Assembly (NCBI GenBank): GCA_003712125.1
Contig: RHLF01000002.1
Coordinates: 1,178,001 to 1,242,000, forward strand
Origin: Allomuricauda sp.
GTDB taxonomy: Bacteria; Bacteroidota; Bacteroidia; Flavobacteriales; Flavobacteriaceae
Length of the DNA: 64,000 nt
Reading direction: 5' to 3'
Of the stretch, positions 35,620 to 44,518 are shown piece after piece; position 1 is the stretch's first letter, and each line of letters starts with the position of its first letter. Made by a program: the position numbers and the translations under genes. Under the pieces are notes generated by a model. The model searched no databases, was not told where the DNA came from, and was given only the letters and a program-made list of their open reading frames with translations.

Positions 35620-38600
35620 TCAATTTCGTACATAATTGGCCTTATACCGCCAATAACTGATTCCACCCAAGAGAAAAATGGCCAAAATAATATACTTCAC
35701 GTAATCTGGTGTGATGGCTGCCGATCCAGATTGTGCATAACTGTGGAGTCCGACAAGATAAAAGTTGACTCCAAAATAAGTCATCATTATTGAGCCATAG
35801 GCAACTACACTCATAAAATTATAAAGCCAACGACCTCTTAATCCGGGCACCAAGCGCATATGTAGCACAAAAGCGTAGATCATAATAGAAATCAGTGCCC
35901 ATGTTTCCTTTGGATCCCATCCCCAATAACGACCCCAGCTTTCGTTGGCCCATTGGCCACCTAAAAAATTTCCAATGGTCAGCATCACCACTCCGACGGT
36001 CAGTGCCAATTCGTTGATTATTGTCAACTCTTTTAGGTTGACTTCCATTCTTTTTTTATTCTTCTTGGTTGTAAGAATCATTAAAATCAAGGACACTACA
36101 CCCAAAATCATGCTCACGGTAAAGGGGCCATAACTACCCACAATTACGGGCACATGGATGATTGCCCAATAGCTGTCCAATACAGGTACCAAATTAGCTA
36201 TAGCCGGATCCACCCAACTTTGATTAGCTATCCACAAGAACATTGAGGCCACAAAAGTACTTGCTGCCAAGGTCAAGTCACTTTTACGAACGAACAATAA
36301 CCCTAGGCCTACTGTAGCCCAAGCAACATATAATATACTTTCGTAAGCATCTGTCCACGGCGCATGCCCTGAAATATACCATCGCAATACCAAGCCAGCC
36401 GTATGCCAAACAAACAACAAAATGATGATACCTTTAAAAAAATAGGTTCCAGCTTTCCAAATTTCCCTATCTCTAAAAATTCTAAAAATGAGAATGATGA
36501 ACAAAAGCGCACTGACCATCATATAATACCGATATAATCGATTGAATATGTTGAGCTTGTTGTATATAATTTCGGTCTGAACCTTTTCTTCAGAGGGGAG
36601 AACTTCAGAACCATGGTTTTTTTGATTTTGCTTAAAGGCCTCCAATAATTTATCCGCTTCGGTATAATCACCCGATGCGATTGCCATTTGCAGCGTATTT
36701 AGGTAATAGGGAACCGCATTACTAATAAAATTGGCGTATAGGGAATCTTGCACCTGATATTGACCCCCTCGAAATTCAATGGCCGAAATCCACTTGTTGT
36801 TTTCATCATTCAACAATGGAAATATTTTGATTATTTGGCCGCTTAATGCCAAATTCATGAGGCCTAAACGCTCATTTACTTTTTTGAAATCTTTTTGAAA
36901 TTGATTGGGATTGGTTGTCGAAGTAGCTTCTTTGATATACGGCTGTAATTTATAAGTGCCCTTGGCATCAAAAAAGTCAGTAGCCTTTACCCGTTTTTGT
37001 CCTTTTGGAACCCCGATGATCTCGCGAATACTATCATTCTGTGATTTTCCAATACTCAGTATTTCTGTATTGTACCAGGCAGGGGCATTCAACATCATTG
37101 ACAAGAATACTTGATTGGCATTCATGTCATTGTAACTATCGGTACCACTAAGTTTACGCAAAAGTTCCGATGAAAAGGTATGTATCGGTTTCATTCGTCC
37201 ACCTTCATCTTGGATGACCAAAGCACCAAACTTTTCCGCATGTGCCGCCGAAACTGTGGTTGCTTTAAGTACGGAATCAACCTGCGCTTTTGTGGGAATG
37301 TTATTGTGAGGGTGGTCCGTTGAATTTTGTGCATTTATGCCCAAAACGGAACAAAGAGCCAATAGTGTAACTAAGGCGTTCTTTTTCTTATTCAATTTTT
37401 CAAGTGATGCGGTGAGCGATTTAAAGCGCGTCGTACCGAAAAACATGATTCCCATCAACCCCAAATACAATAAGAAATACCCGATATAGGTAATCCAAGT
37501 CCCCCATTGGTCATGGTTTACCGAGAGTACGGTGCCTTTTTCGTCAGGATGAAAACTAGATTGAAAAAAACGATAGCCTTTATGATCCAACACATGGTTC
37601 ATATAAATATCATAATCAAATGGCCGTTCATCAACCACTGTAATCTTGCTCATGAATGACGCATAACCACTTTCGGTACCAGGATACTTCTCGGCTATAA
37701 AATCATTGAGTTTTACCTGAAAGGGCAGCTCATAGACTTTTGAACCATACCGCATGTAGAAATCAAGACCTCCCACATTGAACTTTTCTGAAAACTCAGA
37801 CGGACCTTTACTTCCCAAAAGTTTTTTCTGCACTGTTTGTCCATTGGCGGTTACATTCAAAACCAAGGCATCTTGGTCATTATCGGTCTCCTCCTCCTCA
37901 GGGATTTCAACAATGCCATAGGTGCCTTTGATAACGGGTTCTGGAATAACGAACTGCATTCCAGCCAGATTGTATAACGAACGAAGTTGCAAGGGTTGTA
38001 GGGAATCTTTCTCAACTTGACCTTGAAATTGGTCGGCCATACGCATAAACCCACCCGGAAAAACCGATTTTATGAAATAGGTCGAATCTTCTGTGAAGAT
38101 ATTAATGGCGCCTTCCGTTTCATTATTCAACGCAAAAAGTACATTGTGGATACTGGCGACCTTGCCACTTTCGAGAAAATGTTCATGCCGTTGTCCGTCG
38201 CCAGCTTCTACAAGTTTTAAAAATTCATGCCCATTTGCATTTGGCACCAATCCTTTTTTGGCTCCATCAATAAAATCAACATAATCAATTGAAAATTGTT
38301 GACCATCGAAATCATCCTTATAGGGCAATTTTGATCGGTTGCCTTGCTCCGTAACCAAAATTGGATATTCCAAGGTCTTACGCATGGTTTCTCCATTTCG
38401 AAGTCCATCCACATAAACAGTCAAAAAGGTCTTATCTGAATAAAAGACTTTTTCAGTATTCCCCTCACGAATGGGCATCATGCCTTCAAAACTAATATAG
38501 CGGGTAACGAAAGCGCCAACTATGATGAGAATCCAAGAAAGATGCAACAATAAGACAGGCCACTTTTTCCATTGCACTAAATTGTAGCGGTATATATTTC

Positions 38601-38790
38601 CCAAAAAGTTGATGACAAAAAATACCATTATAGCCTCAAACCATTTGGCGTTGTAAATGTATATGCGCGCTGTTTCAGTGCTATACATGCTTTCAACAAA
38701 AGTTCCGATACCCATCGCTGCCGCAAAGACCAAAAAGAGTACGGCCATTAATCGTGTAGAAAATAAGGTCTTCTTTAAAAGTTCTACCAT
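35620..38790 (-). CDS. Fused ResB-CcsA cytochrome c biogenesis protein (System II)
   Basis: About 1056 residues. The N-terminal part is ResB/Ccs1-like: four helices around a large periplasmic domain. A middle periplasmic stretch (about 480-740) follows. The C-terminal CcsA-like haem-handling module has about eight helices and the tryptophan-rich WWD motif (WANESWGRYWGWDPKETW) with flanking His residues. It delivers and attaches haem to c-type cytochromes. I start at ATG 38790 (MVELLKKTLF); the longer frame would need a TTG. The fusion is usual in Bacteroidetes. Confidence 0.9.
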   Translation of the reverse strand: MVELLKKTLFSTRLMAVLFLVFAAAMGIGTFVESMYSTETARIYIYNAKWFEAIMVFFVINFLGNIYRYNLVQWKKWPVLLLHLSWILIIVGAFVTRYISFEGMMPIREGNTEKVFYSDKTFLTVYVDGLRNGETMRKTLEYPILVTEQGNRSKLPYKDDFDGQQFSIDYVDFIDGAKKGLVPNANGHEFLKLVEAGDGQRHEHFLESGKVASIHNVLFALNNETEGAINIFTEDSTYFIKSVFPGGFMRMADQFQGQVEKDSLQPLQLRSLYNLAGMQFVIPEPVIKGTYGIVEIPEEEETDNDQDALVLNVTANGQTVQKKLLGSKGPSEFSEKFNVGGLDFYMRYGSKVYELPFQVKLNDFIAEKYPGTESGYASFMSKITVVDERPFDYDIYMNHVLDHKGYRFFQSSFHPDEKGTVLSVNHDQWGTWITYIGYFLLYLGLMGIMFFGTTRFKSLTASLEKLNKKKNALVTLLALCSVLGINAQNSTDHPHNNIPTKAQVDSVLKATTVSAAHAEKFGALVIQDEGGRMKPIHTFSSELLRKLSGTDSYNDMNANQVFLSMMLNAPAWYNTEILSIGKSQNDSIREIIGVPKGQKRVKATDFFDAKGTYKLQPYIKEATSTTNPNQFQKDFKKVNERLGLMNLALSGQIIKIFPLLNDENNKWISAIEFRGGQYQVQDSLYANFISNAVPYYLNTLQMAIASGDYTEADKLLEAFKQNQKNHGSEVLPSEEKVQTEIIYNKLNIFNRLYRYYMMVSALLFIILIFRIFRDREIWKAGTYFFKGIIILLFVWHTAGLVLRWYISGHAPWTDAYESILYVAWATVGLGLLFVRKSDLTLAASTFVASMFLWIANQSWVDPAIANLVPVLDSYWAIIHVPVIVGSYGPFTVSMILGVVSLILMILTTKKNKKRMEVNLKELTIINELALTVGVVMLTIGNFLGGQWANESWGRYWGWDPKETWALISIMIYAFVLHMRLVPGLRGRWLYNFMSVVAYGSIMMTYFGVNFYLVGLHSYAQSGSAAITPDYVKYIILAIFLLGGISYWRYKANYVRN

Positions 38791-38922
38791 GAACCCATTT
38801 GCTTTGGCATGCAAAAGTAAGTCCTTTTTGCCATTTTAGCTTACACTCAGGTCTGGTAAAAACTTAAACAAAAGTGTTAATTCTACCCTAATGAAGACCC
38901 CATTTAATTTGTAGTTTTGAAA

Positions 38923-39684
38923 ATGCTTTCAGTTGTACTACTTGGAACAGGAAACCTTGCCCATCACCTTTTTAGCGCATTTTTAAACGCCAAGGCTGTG
39001 AACGTGGTTCAAGTATATGGAAGGTCAGCTGCGCATCTTGAATCTTTTGCTAAGGATGTTCCCACAACTACAGACTTGGCTTCCCTTGAGCAAGCAGATG
39101 TATATCTCTTGGCGATAAAGGATGATAGCATTGCCGAAGTGTCCCAGAAATTGAATCGCAGCAATACCTTAGTGGTGCACACATCGGGAAGTGTATCGAT
39201 GGATGCCCTGGCGACCAACCGCAAAGGTGTTTTTTATCCATTGCAATCTTTCTCCAAGGATAGGGCAATTAACTTTAAAGAAGTTCCCATTTGTCTTGAA
39301 GCTGGCCAGCCTGAAGATTTAAATTTATTGCAGGATCTGGCCAATAAGGTGTCGACTTCGGTTCATCTCATGAATTCAGAGAAAAGAAGAAAATTGCATT
39401 TGGCAGCGGTTTTTATCAATAATTTTACCAATCATCTGTATCAGCTAGGTGAACAAATCTGCGAAGAAGAGAATATACCCTTTAACATCTTGTATCCGTT
39501 GATTCAAGAAACTGCAAAAAAAGTTGCACATTTATCACCTAGGGACGCCCAGACGGGTCCGGCGAAACGAAATGACCAATTGACAATGAAAGACCATTTG
39601 GATTTGCTAAAAAATCCCATCCACAAAGAAATTTACCAACTAGTAAGCGAATCAATTCGACGTACACATGAAGAAAAATTATAA
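38923..39684 (+). CDS. Rossmann-fold protein with DUF2520 domain
   Basis: Starts with a dinucleotide-binding motif (LLGTGNLAHHL) and a strand/helix pattern like pyrroline-5-carboxylate reductase (ADVYLLAIKDD, VVHTSGSV). It ends in a DUF2520 helical domain (about 130-250, HLAAVFINNFTNHLYQL). Probably an NAD(P)-dependent reductase of unknown substrate. ATG 38923 is preferred to a TTG two codons upstream. It overlaps kdsC by 17 nt, so DUF2520-kdsC-maf form a coupled set. Confidence 0.85.
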   Translation: MLSVVLLGTGNLAHHLFSAFLNAKAVNVVQVYGRSAAHLESFAKDVPTTTDLASLEQADVYLLAIKDDSIAEVSQKLNRSNTLVVHTSGSVSMDALATNRKGVFYPLQSFSKDRAINFKEVPICLEAGQPEDLNLLQDLANKVSTSVHLMNSEKRRKLHLAAVFINNFTNHLYQLGEQICEEENIPFNILYPLIQETAKKVAHLSPRDAQTGPAKRNDQLTMKDHLDLLKNPIHKEIYQLVSESIRRTHEEKL

Positions 39685-40195
39685 AGAGCTTTTAAAAGAT
39701 ATAACCACATTTATTTTTGATGTAGATGGTGTGTTTACCGATGGCTCAATTTTGGTCACAACAAAGGGTGAAATGTTGCGCAAAATGAATGTTAAAGATG
39801 GGTACGCACTCAAAACAGCTTTATTAAAAGGGTATAATGTCTGCGTGATTACTGGGGGTACAAATGAGGGCGTTCGCGATCGTTTAAAAGGTTTGGGTGT
39901 AACCGATATTTATTTGGGTGCACATCATAAACAAGATCCCCTAGACGAATATCTTGACATTCATGGTATTGACCCTAAAAACACCTTGTACATGGGAGAT
40001 GATTTGCCCGATATCCCCCCCATGAAAATGGTGGCCCTTGCCACCTGCCCACAAAATGCCGCTTCAGAAGTTAAAGCCATTTCTGATTATGTTTCACATA
40101 AAAATGGAGGAGATGGTTGCGTACGTGACATTATTGAGCAAGTATTAAAGGTTCGCGGGGATTGGACTGGAAATTTTAGTGCAAAAAATGACTAA
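39668..40195 (+). CDS. kdsC: HAD phosphatase, KdsC-like (Kdo-8-phosphate phosphatase)
   Basis: 175-residue C0-type HAD enzyme without a cap domain. Nucleophile motif FDVDGVFTDG, Thr/Ser region VITGGTNEG, Lys in LGAHHKQDPLD and the final acidic motif MGDDLPDIPPM. Short length and the DGVFTDG form are typical of KdsC, which makes free Kdo for lipopolysaccharide. YrbI-like phosphatases for other sugar acids look similar. Overlaps both neighbours. Confidence 0.85.
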   Translation: MKKNYKELLKDITTFIFDVDGVFTDGSILVTTKGEMLRKMNVKDGYALKTALLKGYNVCVITGGTNEGVRDRLKGLGVTDIYLGAHHKQDPLDEYLDIHGIDPKNTLYMGDDLPDIPPMKMVALATCPQNAASEVKAISDYVSHKNGGDGCVRDIIEQVLKVRGDWTGNFSAKND

Positions 40196-40790
40196 TAATC
40201 CATTGGTCGAAAAACTTGCGGGTTACACCATTGTATTGGCTTCTGGATCGCCCCGTCGAAAAAAATTTTTTGAGGAACTGGGGGTTAATTTTGAAATAAG
40301 GTTAAAACCGGTAGAAGAGGTTTACCCAGCACACTTAAAGGGAGAACAAATTTCAGATTATTTAGCGCAACTAAAAGCCTCCGTATTTAAACATCATATA
40401 AAGAAACATGAGATTTTGGTGACCTCAGATACTGTCGTATGGCATAGGGACGAATCATTGGCGAAAGCATCAAGTGAAAAAGAGGCAGCGGATATGTTGT
40501 TGAAGCTTTCTGGAAGCTGGCACGATGTGATTACATCCGTATGTTTTACTTCGGTCAACGAGCAAAGGACCGTTAACGCAGTGACCAAAGTTAAATTCAA
40601 GGACCTCACCAGGTCGGAGATTGATTTTTATGTCAATTCTTGTCAGCCCTACGATAAGGCCGGGGCCTACGGTATTCAAGAATGGTTAGGAGCTATCGGT
40701 ATTGAGGAAATTCAAGGTTCCTATAATAATGTCGTAGGGCTACCTACCCATTTAGTTTACAAAACGTTAATGAATATGGTTTCCACCTAG
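40188..40790 (+). CDS. maf: Maf-family nucleotide pyrophosphatase
   Basis: House-cleaning NTP pyrophosphatase of about 200 residues. ASGSPRRKKF at the N-terminus, SDTVVW and YDKAGAYGIQEW are Maf signatures. I use ATG 40188, which lies inside the last codons of kdsC, over a GTG at 40179. Related Maf proteins act on dTTP/UTP or methylated nucleotides; the subtype is not clear from this sequence. Confidence 0.9.
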   Translation: MTNNPLVEKLAGYTIVLASGSPRRKKFFEELGVNFEIRLKPVEEVYPAHLKGEQISDYLAQLKASVFKHHIKKHEILVTSDTVVWHRDESLAKASSEKEAADMLLKLSGSWHDVITSVCFTSVNEQRTVNAVTKVKFKDLTRSEIDFYVNSCQPYDKAGAYGIQEWLGAIGIEEIQGSYNNVVGLPTHLVYKTLMNMVST

Positions 40791-40819
40791 CATATCCGTA
40801 ATTTTAACAAAAATTAATC

Positions 40820-41788
40820 ATGAAAAAGTGGATTCGATTTGAGTTATTACTCGTGTTTTTTGCCCTTGTAATAACGGCTTTTGAAGGTTGTAAGGAAAAT
40901 TCGACATCAACTTCAAAAGAACTCGCCATCACTGATGCTTCCGACTTGGAAGTGCCGACAGTAGGCATCGTATCAAAACCAAAGGCAGTATCGCAAGCAT
41001 TTAAAAAATATTGGTATTCTGGAAAAGCAGAGATTACATCCTACAAGCTGAAGCAGGCAAGATATGGTGAAATCAGGGAAGGTAAATCCGCCCTAATTTT
41101 TGTTACAGAACCTTTTTTGCCCGGAAAACAGGTAAAGGCAGATCGCAACAATCCGGATAATGTTTCCGTATTAAAGTTAAATGCAACCAAAAAGTACCTG
41201 ACCGGAATCTATCCTTATTCCATCATGTCAAGTACTTTTTATCCAGTGGGTGATAACCAACACGCGCTAAAAACGAGTTTGTCCGTTCAAGAATGGTGCG
41301 GACATGTATATGCGCAACTAAATAACCGGGAAACCTTCGAATATACAGCACACTCCTATTTCGAAAGTGAAGCCGACGAACAGGCAAGTGTTGGGAAAGC
41401 GTTGCTTGAAAATGAAATTTGGAACAAAATTCGAGTCAATCCTGAGAATCTTCCTCTGGGTTCCATTGAAATTATCCCATCCTTGGAATTTTTTAGGCTT
41501 AGACACCTCGATTTAAAAGCCTTCAGTGCTACGGCATCGATGCAAACAGAAAACGGAATTACTTCGTATAGCATTGATTATAAGGATATAGAACGAAAGC
41601 TTACCATCGATTTCTCCGAATCTTTTCCTTACGAAATAGAGGGATGGACCGAGGAATTTAAAAGTGGTTATGGGCCTAATGCCAAACTCTTGAAATCCAC
41701 AGGAACCAAATTAAATCGTATAAGAACGGCTTACTGGGGGCAAAACTCCAATAAGGATGTTTTTCTTAGAGATAGTTTGGGATTGTAG
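40820..41788 (+). CDS. Lipoprotein of unknown function
   Basis: 322 residues with a lipobox (FALVITAFEGC). A conserved-looking soluble domain follows, with FKKYWYSGKAEITSYKL, LIFVTEPFLPGKQVK and VQEWCGHVYAQLNN. I know homologues in Flavobacteriaceae only as hypotheticals, at times labelled septum formation inhibitor Maf by transfer from the neighbouring gene; it has no Maf motif. It lies 29 nt behind maf and is probably in the same operon. Confidence 0.7.
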   Translation: MKKWIRFELLLVFFALVITAFEGCKENSTSTSKELAITDASDLEVPTVGIVSKPKAVSQAFKKYWYSGKAEITSYKLKQARYGEIREGKSALIFVTEPFLPGKQVKADRNNPDNVSVLKLNATKKYLTGIYPYSIMSSTFYPVGDNQHALKTSLSVQEWCGHVYAQLNNRETFEYTAHSYFESEADEQASVGKALLENEIWNKIRVNPENLPLGSIEIIPSLEFFRLRHLDLKAFSATASMQTENGITSYSIDYKDIERKLTIDFSESFPYEIEGWTEEFKSGYGPNAKLLKSTGTKLNRIRTAYWGQNSNKDVFLRDSLGL

Positions 41789-41874
41789 TTTGTCCAATTC
41801 CTGTTAAAGAAGTTCTAAATAGCATATCGCTCGACCTTGAATATGTATATATTTGATTAACAACTAAACGAGTT

Positions 41875-44412
41875 ATGATGCGACATATTTGGGTATGTTT
41901 CCTTTTGGGTCTTGCCCTATCTTCAACAAGCATTGCACAAAAGCCTAAAAACTATTCACCGACCGACATTCATCACGAGCTCCAAAAATTAAATTTTTTG
42001 GGTACGGCACTTTATATAGCGGCTCATCCTGATGATGAAAATACACGGCTAATTTCTTACTTATCAAATTATCAGAAGGCTCGTACCATTTACCTTTCAT
42101 TAACAAGAGGTGATGGTGGTCAAAATTTGATAGGTCCGGAACTGCGTGAACTCCTTGGTGTGTTGCGCACCCAAGAGCTGCTTATGGCACGAAAAGTTGA
42201 TGGCGGTGAACAACGCTTTACCAGGGCCAATGATTTTGGTTATTCAAAACACCCAAATGAAACTTTAAGAATTTGGGATAAGGAGGAAGTTTTGGGAGAT
42301 GTGGTAAGAGCTATCAGAGATTTAAAACCCGATGTCATTGTTAACCGTTTTGACCATCGTTCGCCGGGCAGAACCCATGGACATCACACCTCTTCCGCCA
42401 TGCTAGGATTGGAGGCTTTTGATTTGGCCGCTGATGCCAGCGCCTATCCCGAGCAATTGAAGTCAATGAGCACTTGGCAACCAGAACGTATCTTTTTCAA
42501 CACCTCATGGTGGTTTTATGGTAGTAGAGAGAATTTTGAAAAAGCCGACAAATCGAACATGCTTGAAGTAGATGTCGGTGTTTATTATCCCCAATTGGGT
42601 GTTTCAAACAATGAAATTGCCGCTTTGGCGAGCAGCCAACATTTATGTCAAGGGTTTGGACGAATTGGAATTCGAGGATCCCAAAAAGAATATGTAGAAC
42701 TTCTGAAAGGAAGTTTGCCCGCCGATAAATCAAATATTTTTGATGGAATCAATACGACTTGGTCAAGAATTGATGGTGGTGAAAAGATAGGTGAGATTTT
42801 AAATGGAATCGAGGCCAACTTTAATTTTAATCAACCCTCTGCCCATCTTCCCCAGTTGATCGAAGCCTATAAATTGTTGCAGCAGGTGGATGATGAACAT
42901 TGGAAAACTTTAAAATCTGCCCAACTAGAAAATATCATACTGGCTTGTTCCGGTCTTTATTTGGAAGCCAATGCCGCTAATGCCTCAACCTACCCTGGGG
43001 AATCCGTCAAAGTGAATATTGAAGCACTTAATCGAGCTGCAAGTAATGTTACCTTAAAATCAATTTCAGTTTCAGGAACCCAAGCGGTAAAACAAATCGA
43101 TTTGGCGTTGAATAAGAACGAAAAACAGACTTTAGAGCTTGATTTGGTTGTGCCAAAAGAAATGGACTATAGCTCACCTTATTGGTTGAAGCAACCCGGA
43201 TCTTTGGGCATGTATGAAGTAGAAGAAGATTATTTAATTGGAAAACCTGAGACACCCGTTGCCTTTGTTGCCAATTTCCAGCTTCGTTTTGAGGATATTG
43301 AACTAAACTTCAAAAAACCGGTAATTCGTAGATATTCAAAACCTGACAAAGGGGAGATTTACGAACCTTTTGTGGTATTGCCCGAGGTGACTGCCAGTTT
43401 TGAAGATGACGTTCTCATTTTCTCAGATGGTAATCAAAAGGAAGTCACTGTAAATATAAGGGCTGGGAAAGACAATGTGAATGGTACCATTCGCCTTGAA
43501 CATCCTACGGGTTGGCAGATTGCAAATAACGGGCTCGACTTTTCAATAGCCAAGAAGGGTGGCATAGTTTCAAAGTCATTTGTTGTTATTCCTCCAGATT
43601 CTGAGGCAGAAGGTTATATCACACCTGTTCTTTCTGTTGATGGCAAAGATCATCGAAAAACATTGGTCGAAATCAGCTACGACCATATTCCAAAACAATC
43701 CATCTTGTTGCCAGCACAGGCGAAGGTAGTTCGTTTGGATATTCAAAAAAGCGGAGAACATATTGGGTATATCGTAGGTGCGGGTGACAAGGTCCCAGAA
43801 AGTCTTGAACAAATTGGCTATCAAGTCCATACCATTAATGTGGAAGAGATCCAAGAAGGTACACTGGCGAAATACGATGGCATTGTTGTGGGTATTCGGG
43901 CCTATAATGTGATTGAACCTTTAAAATACAAACAGTCATTTCTGTTGGATTATGTGAAGGAAGGCGGCAATCTGATAGTTCAATACAACACGGCTGGTAG
44001 GTGGAACGCCCAATTCGAAAATATCGCGCCTTATGAGCTTACGCTTTCCCGTGATAGGGTGACCGATGAAAACGCAGACGTTGAAATCATTGCCCAGAAT
44101 CATGCTTTGGTTAACTTTCCCAATACCATATCACCAAAAGATTTTGAAGGCTGGGTGCAGGAAAGAGGATTGTATTTCCCTAATAAATGGGCCCCAGAAT
44201 TTACCCCTATTTTATCGATGAAAGATGAAGGGGAGGCACCAAAAAATGGTAGTTTACTTGTAGCGCCATACGGCCAGGGGAATTACATTTATACCGGACT
44301 CAGTTTCTTTAGGGAACTTCCCGCTGGCGTGCCTGGGGCTTTCAAGCTATTTGCCAATATGCTTTCTCTCGGAAAGGAGAACATAAAAGAAGAAAATGAA
44401 ATTAAAGGATAA
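41875..44412 (+). CDS. Large secreted PIG-L deacetylase with C-terminal amidotransferase-like domain
   Basis: 845 residues. Signal peptide to about residue 21, then a PIG-L/LmbE domain (about 30-290) with zinc motif AAHPDDENTRL and HRSPGRTHGHHTSS. Beta-sandwich domains fill the middle. A C-terminal part (about 620-830) resembles class I glutamine-amidotransferase or ThuA-like folds (YDGIVVGIRAYNV, YVKEGGNLIVQY). It probably removes acetyl groups from an extracellular amino sugar. A 39-residue membrane peptide overlaps its end and an SSS symporter follows, suggesting uptake of the product. Confidence 0.83.
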   Translation: MMRHIWVCFLLGLALSSTSIAQKPKNYSPTDIHHELQKLNFLGTALYIAAHPDDENTRLISYLSNYQKARTIYLSLTRGDGGQNLIGPELRELLGVLRTQELLMARKVDGGEQRFTRANDFGYSKHPNETLRIWDKEEVLGDVVRAIRDLKPDVIVNRFDHRSPGRTHGHHTSSAMLGLEAFDLAADASAYPEQLKSMSTWQPERIFFNTSWWFYGSRENFEKADKSNMLEVDVGVYYPQLGVSNNEIAALASSQHLCQGFGRIGIRGSQKEYVELLKGSLPADKSNIFDGINTTWSRIDGGEKIGEILNGIEANFNFNQPSAHLPQLIEAYKLLQQVDDEHWKTLKSAQLENIILACSGLYLEANAANASTYPGESVKVNIEALNRAASNVTLKSISVSGTQAVKQIDLALNKNEKQTLELDLVVPKEMDYSSPYWLKQPGSLGMYEVEEDYLIGKPETPVAFVANFQLRFEDIELNFKKPVIRRYSKPDKGEIYEPFVVLPEVTASFEDDVLIFSDGNQKEVTVNIRAGKDNVNGTIRLEHPTGWQIANNGLDFSIAKKGGIVSKSFVVIPPDSEAEGYITPVLSVDGKDHRKTLVEISYDHIPKQSILLPAQAKVVRLDIQKSGEHIGYIVGAGDKVPESLEQIGYQVHTINVEEIQEGTLAKYDGIVVGIRAYNVIEPLKYKQSFLLDYVKEGGNLIVQYNTAGRWNAQFENIAPYELTLSRDRVTDENADVEIIAQNHALVNFPNTISPKDFEGWVQERGLYFPNKWAPEFTPILSMKDEGEAPKNGSLLVAPYGQGNYIYTGLSFFRELPAGVPGAFKLFANMLSLGKENIKEENEIKG

Positions 44413-44515
44413 TCAGCAAGAAGGTTTCCATTGGAAATGGGAATATACCCTAGTGCTTTTACTCAATACCTTATATATTCTACTTTTTCATTTTTTAATG
44501 AAGGCAAACATTTAG
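44396..44515 (+). CDS. 39-residue single-pass membrane peptide
   Basis: ATG 44396 lies 17 nt inside the end of the PIG-L gene. The frame ends at TAG 44515, 3 nt before the symporter ATG. The product has a polar start (MKLKDNQQEGFHWKWEY), a hydrophobic helix (TLVLLLNTLYILLFHFLM) and a short basic tail. Tight packing between two genes of one operon and a clean membrane helix support it as real. It could be a small partner of the symporter, as other SSS carriers have small subunits; that is inference. It is too short for most gene callers. Confidence 0.7.
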   Translation: MKLKDNQQEGFHWKWEYTLVLLLNTLYILLFHFLMKANI

Positions 44516-44518
44516 TTC

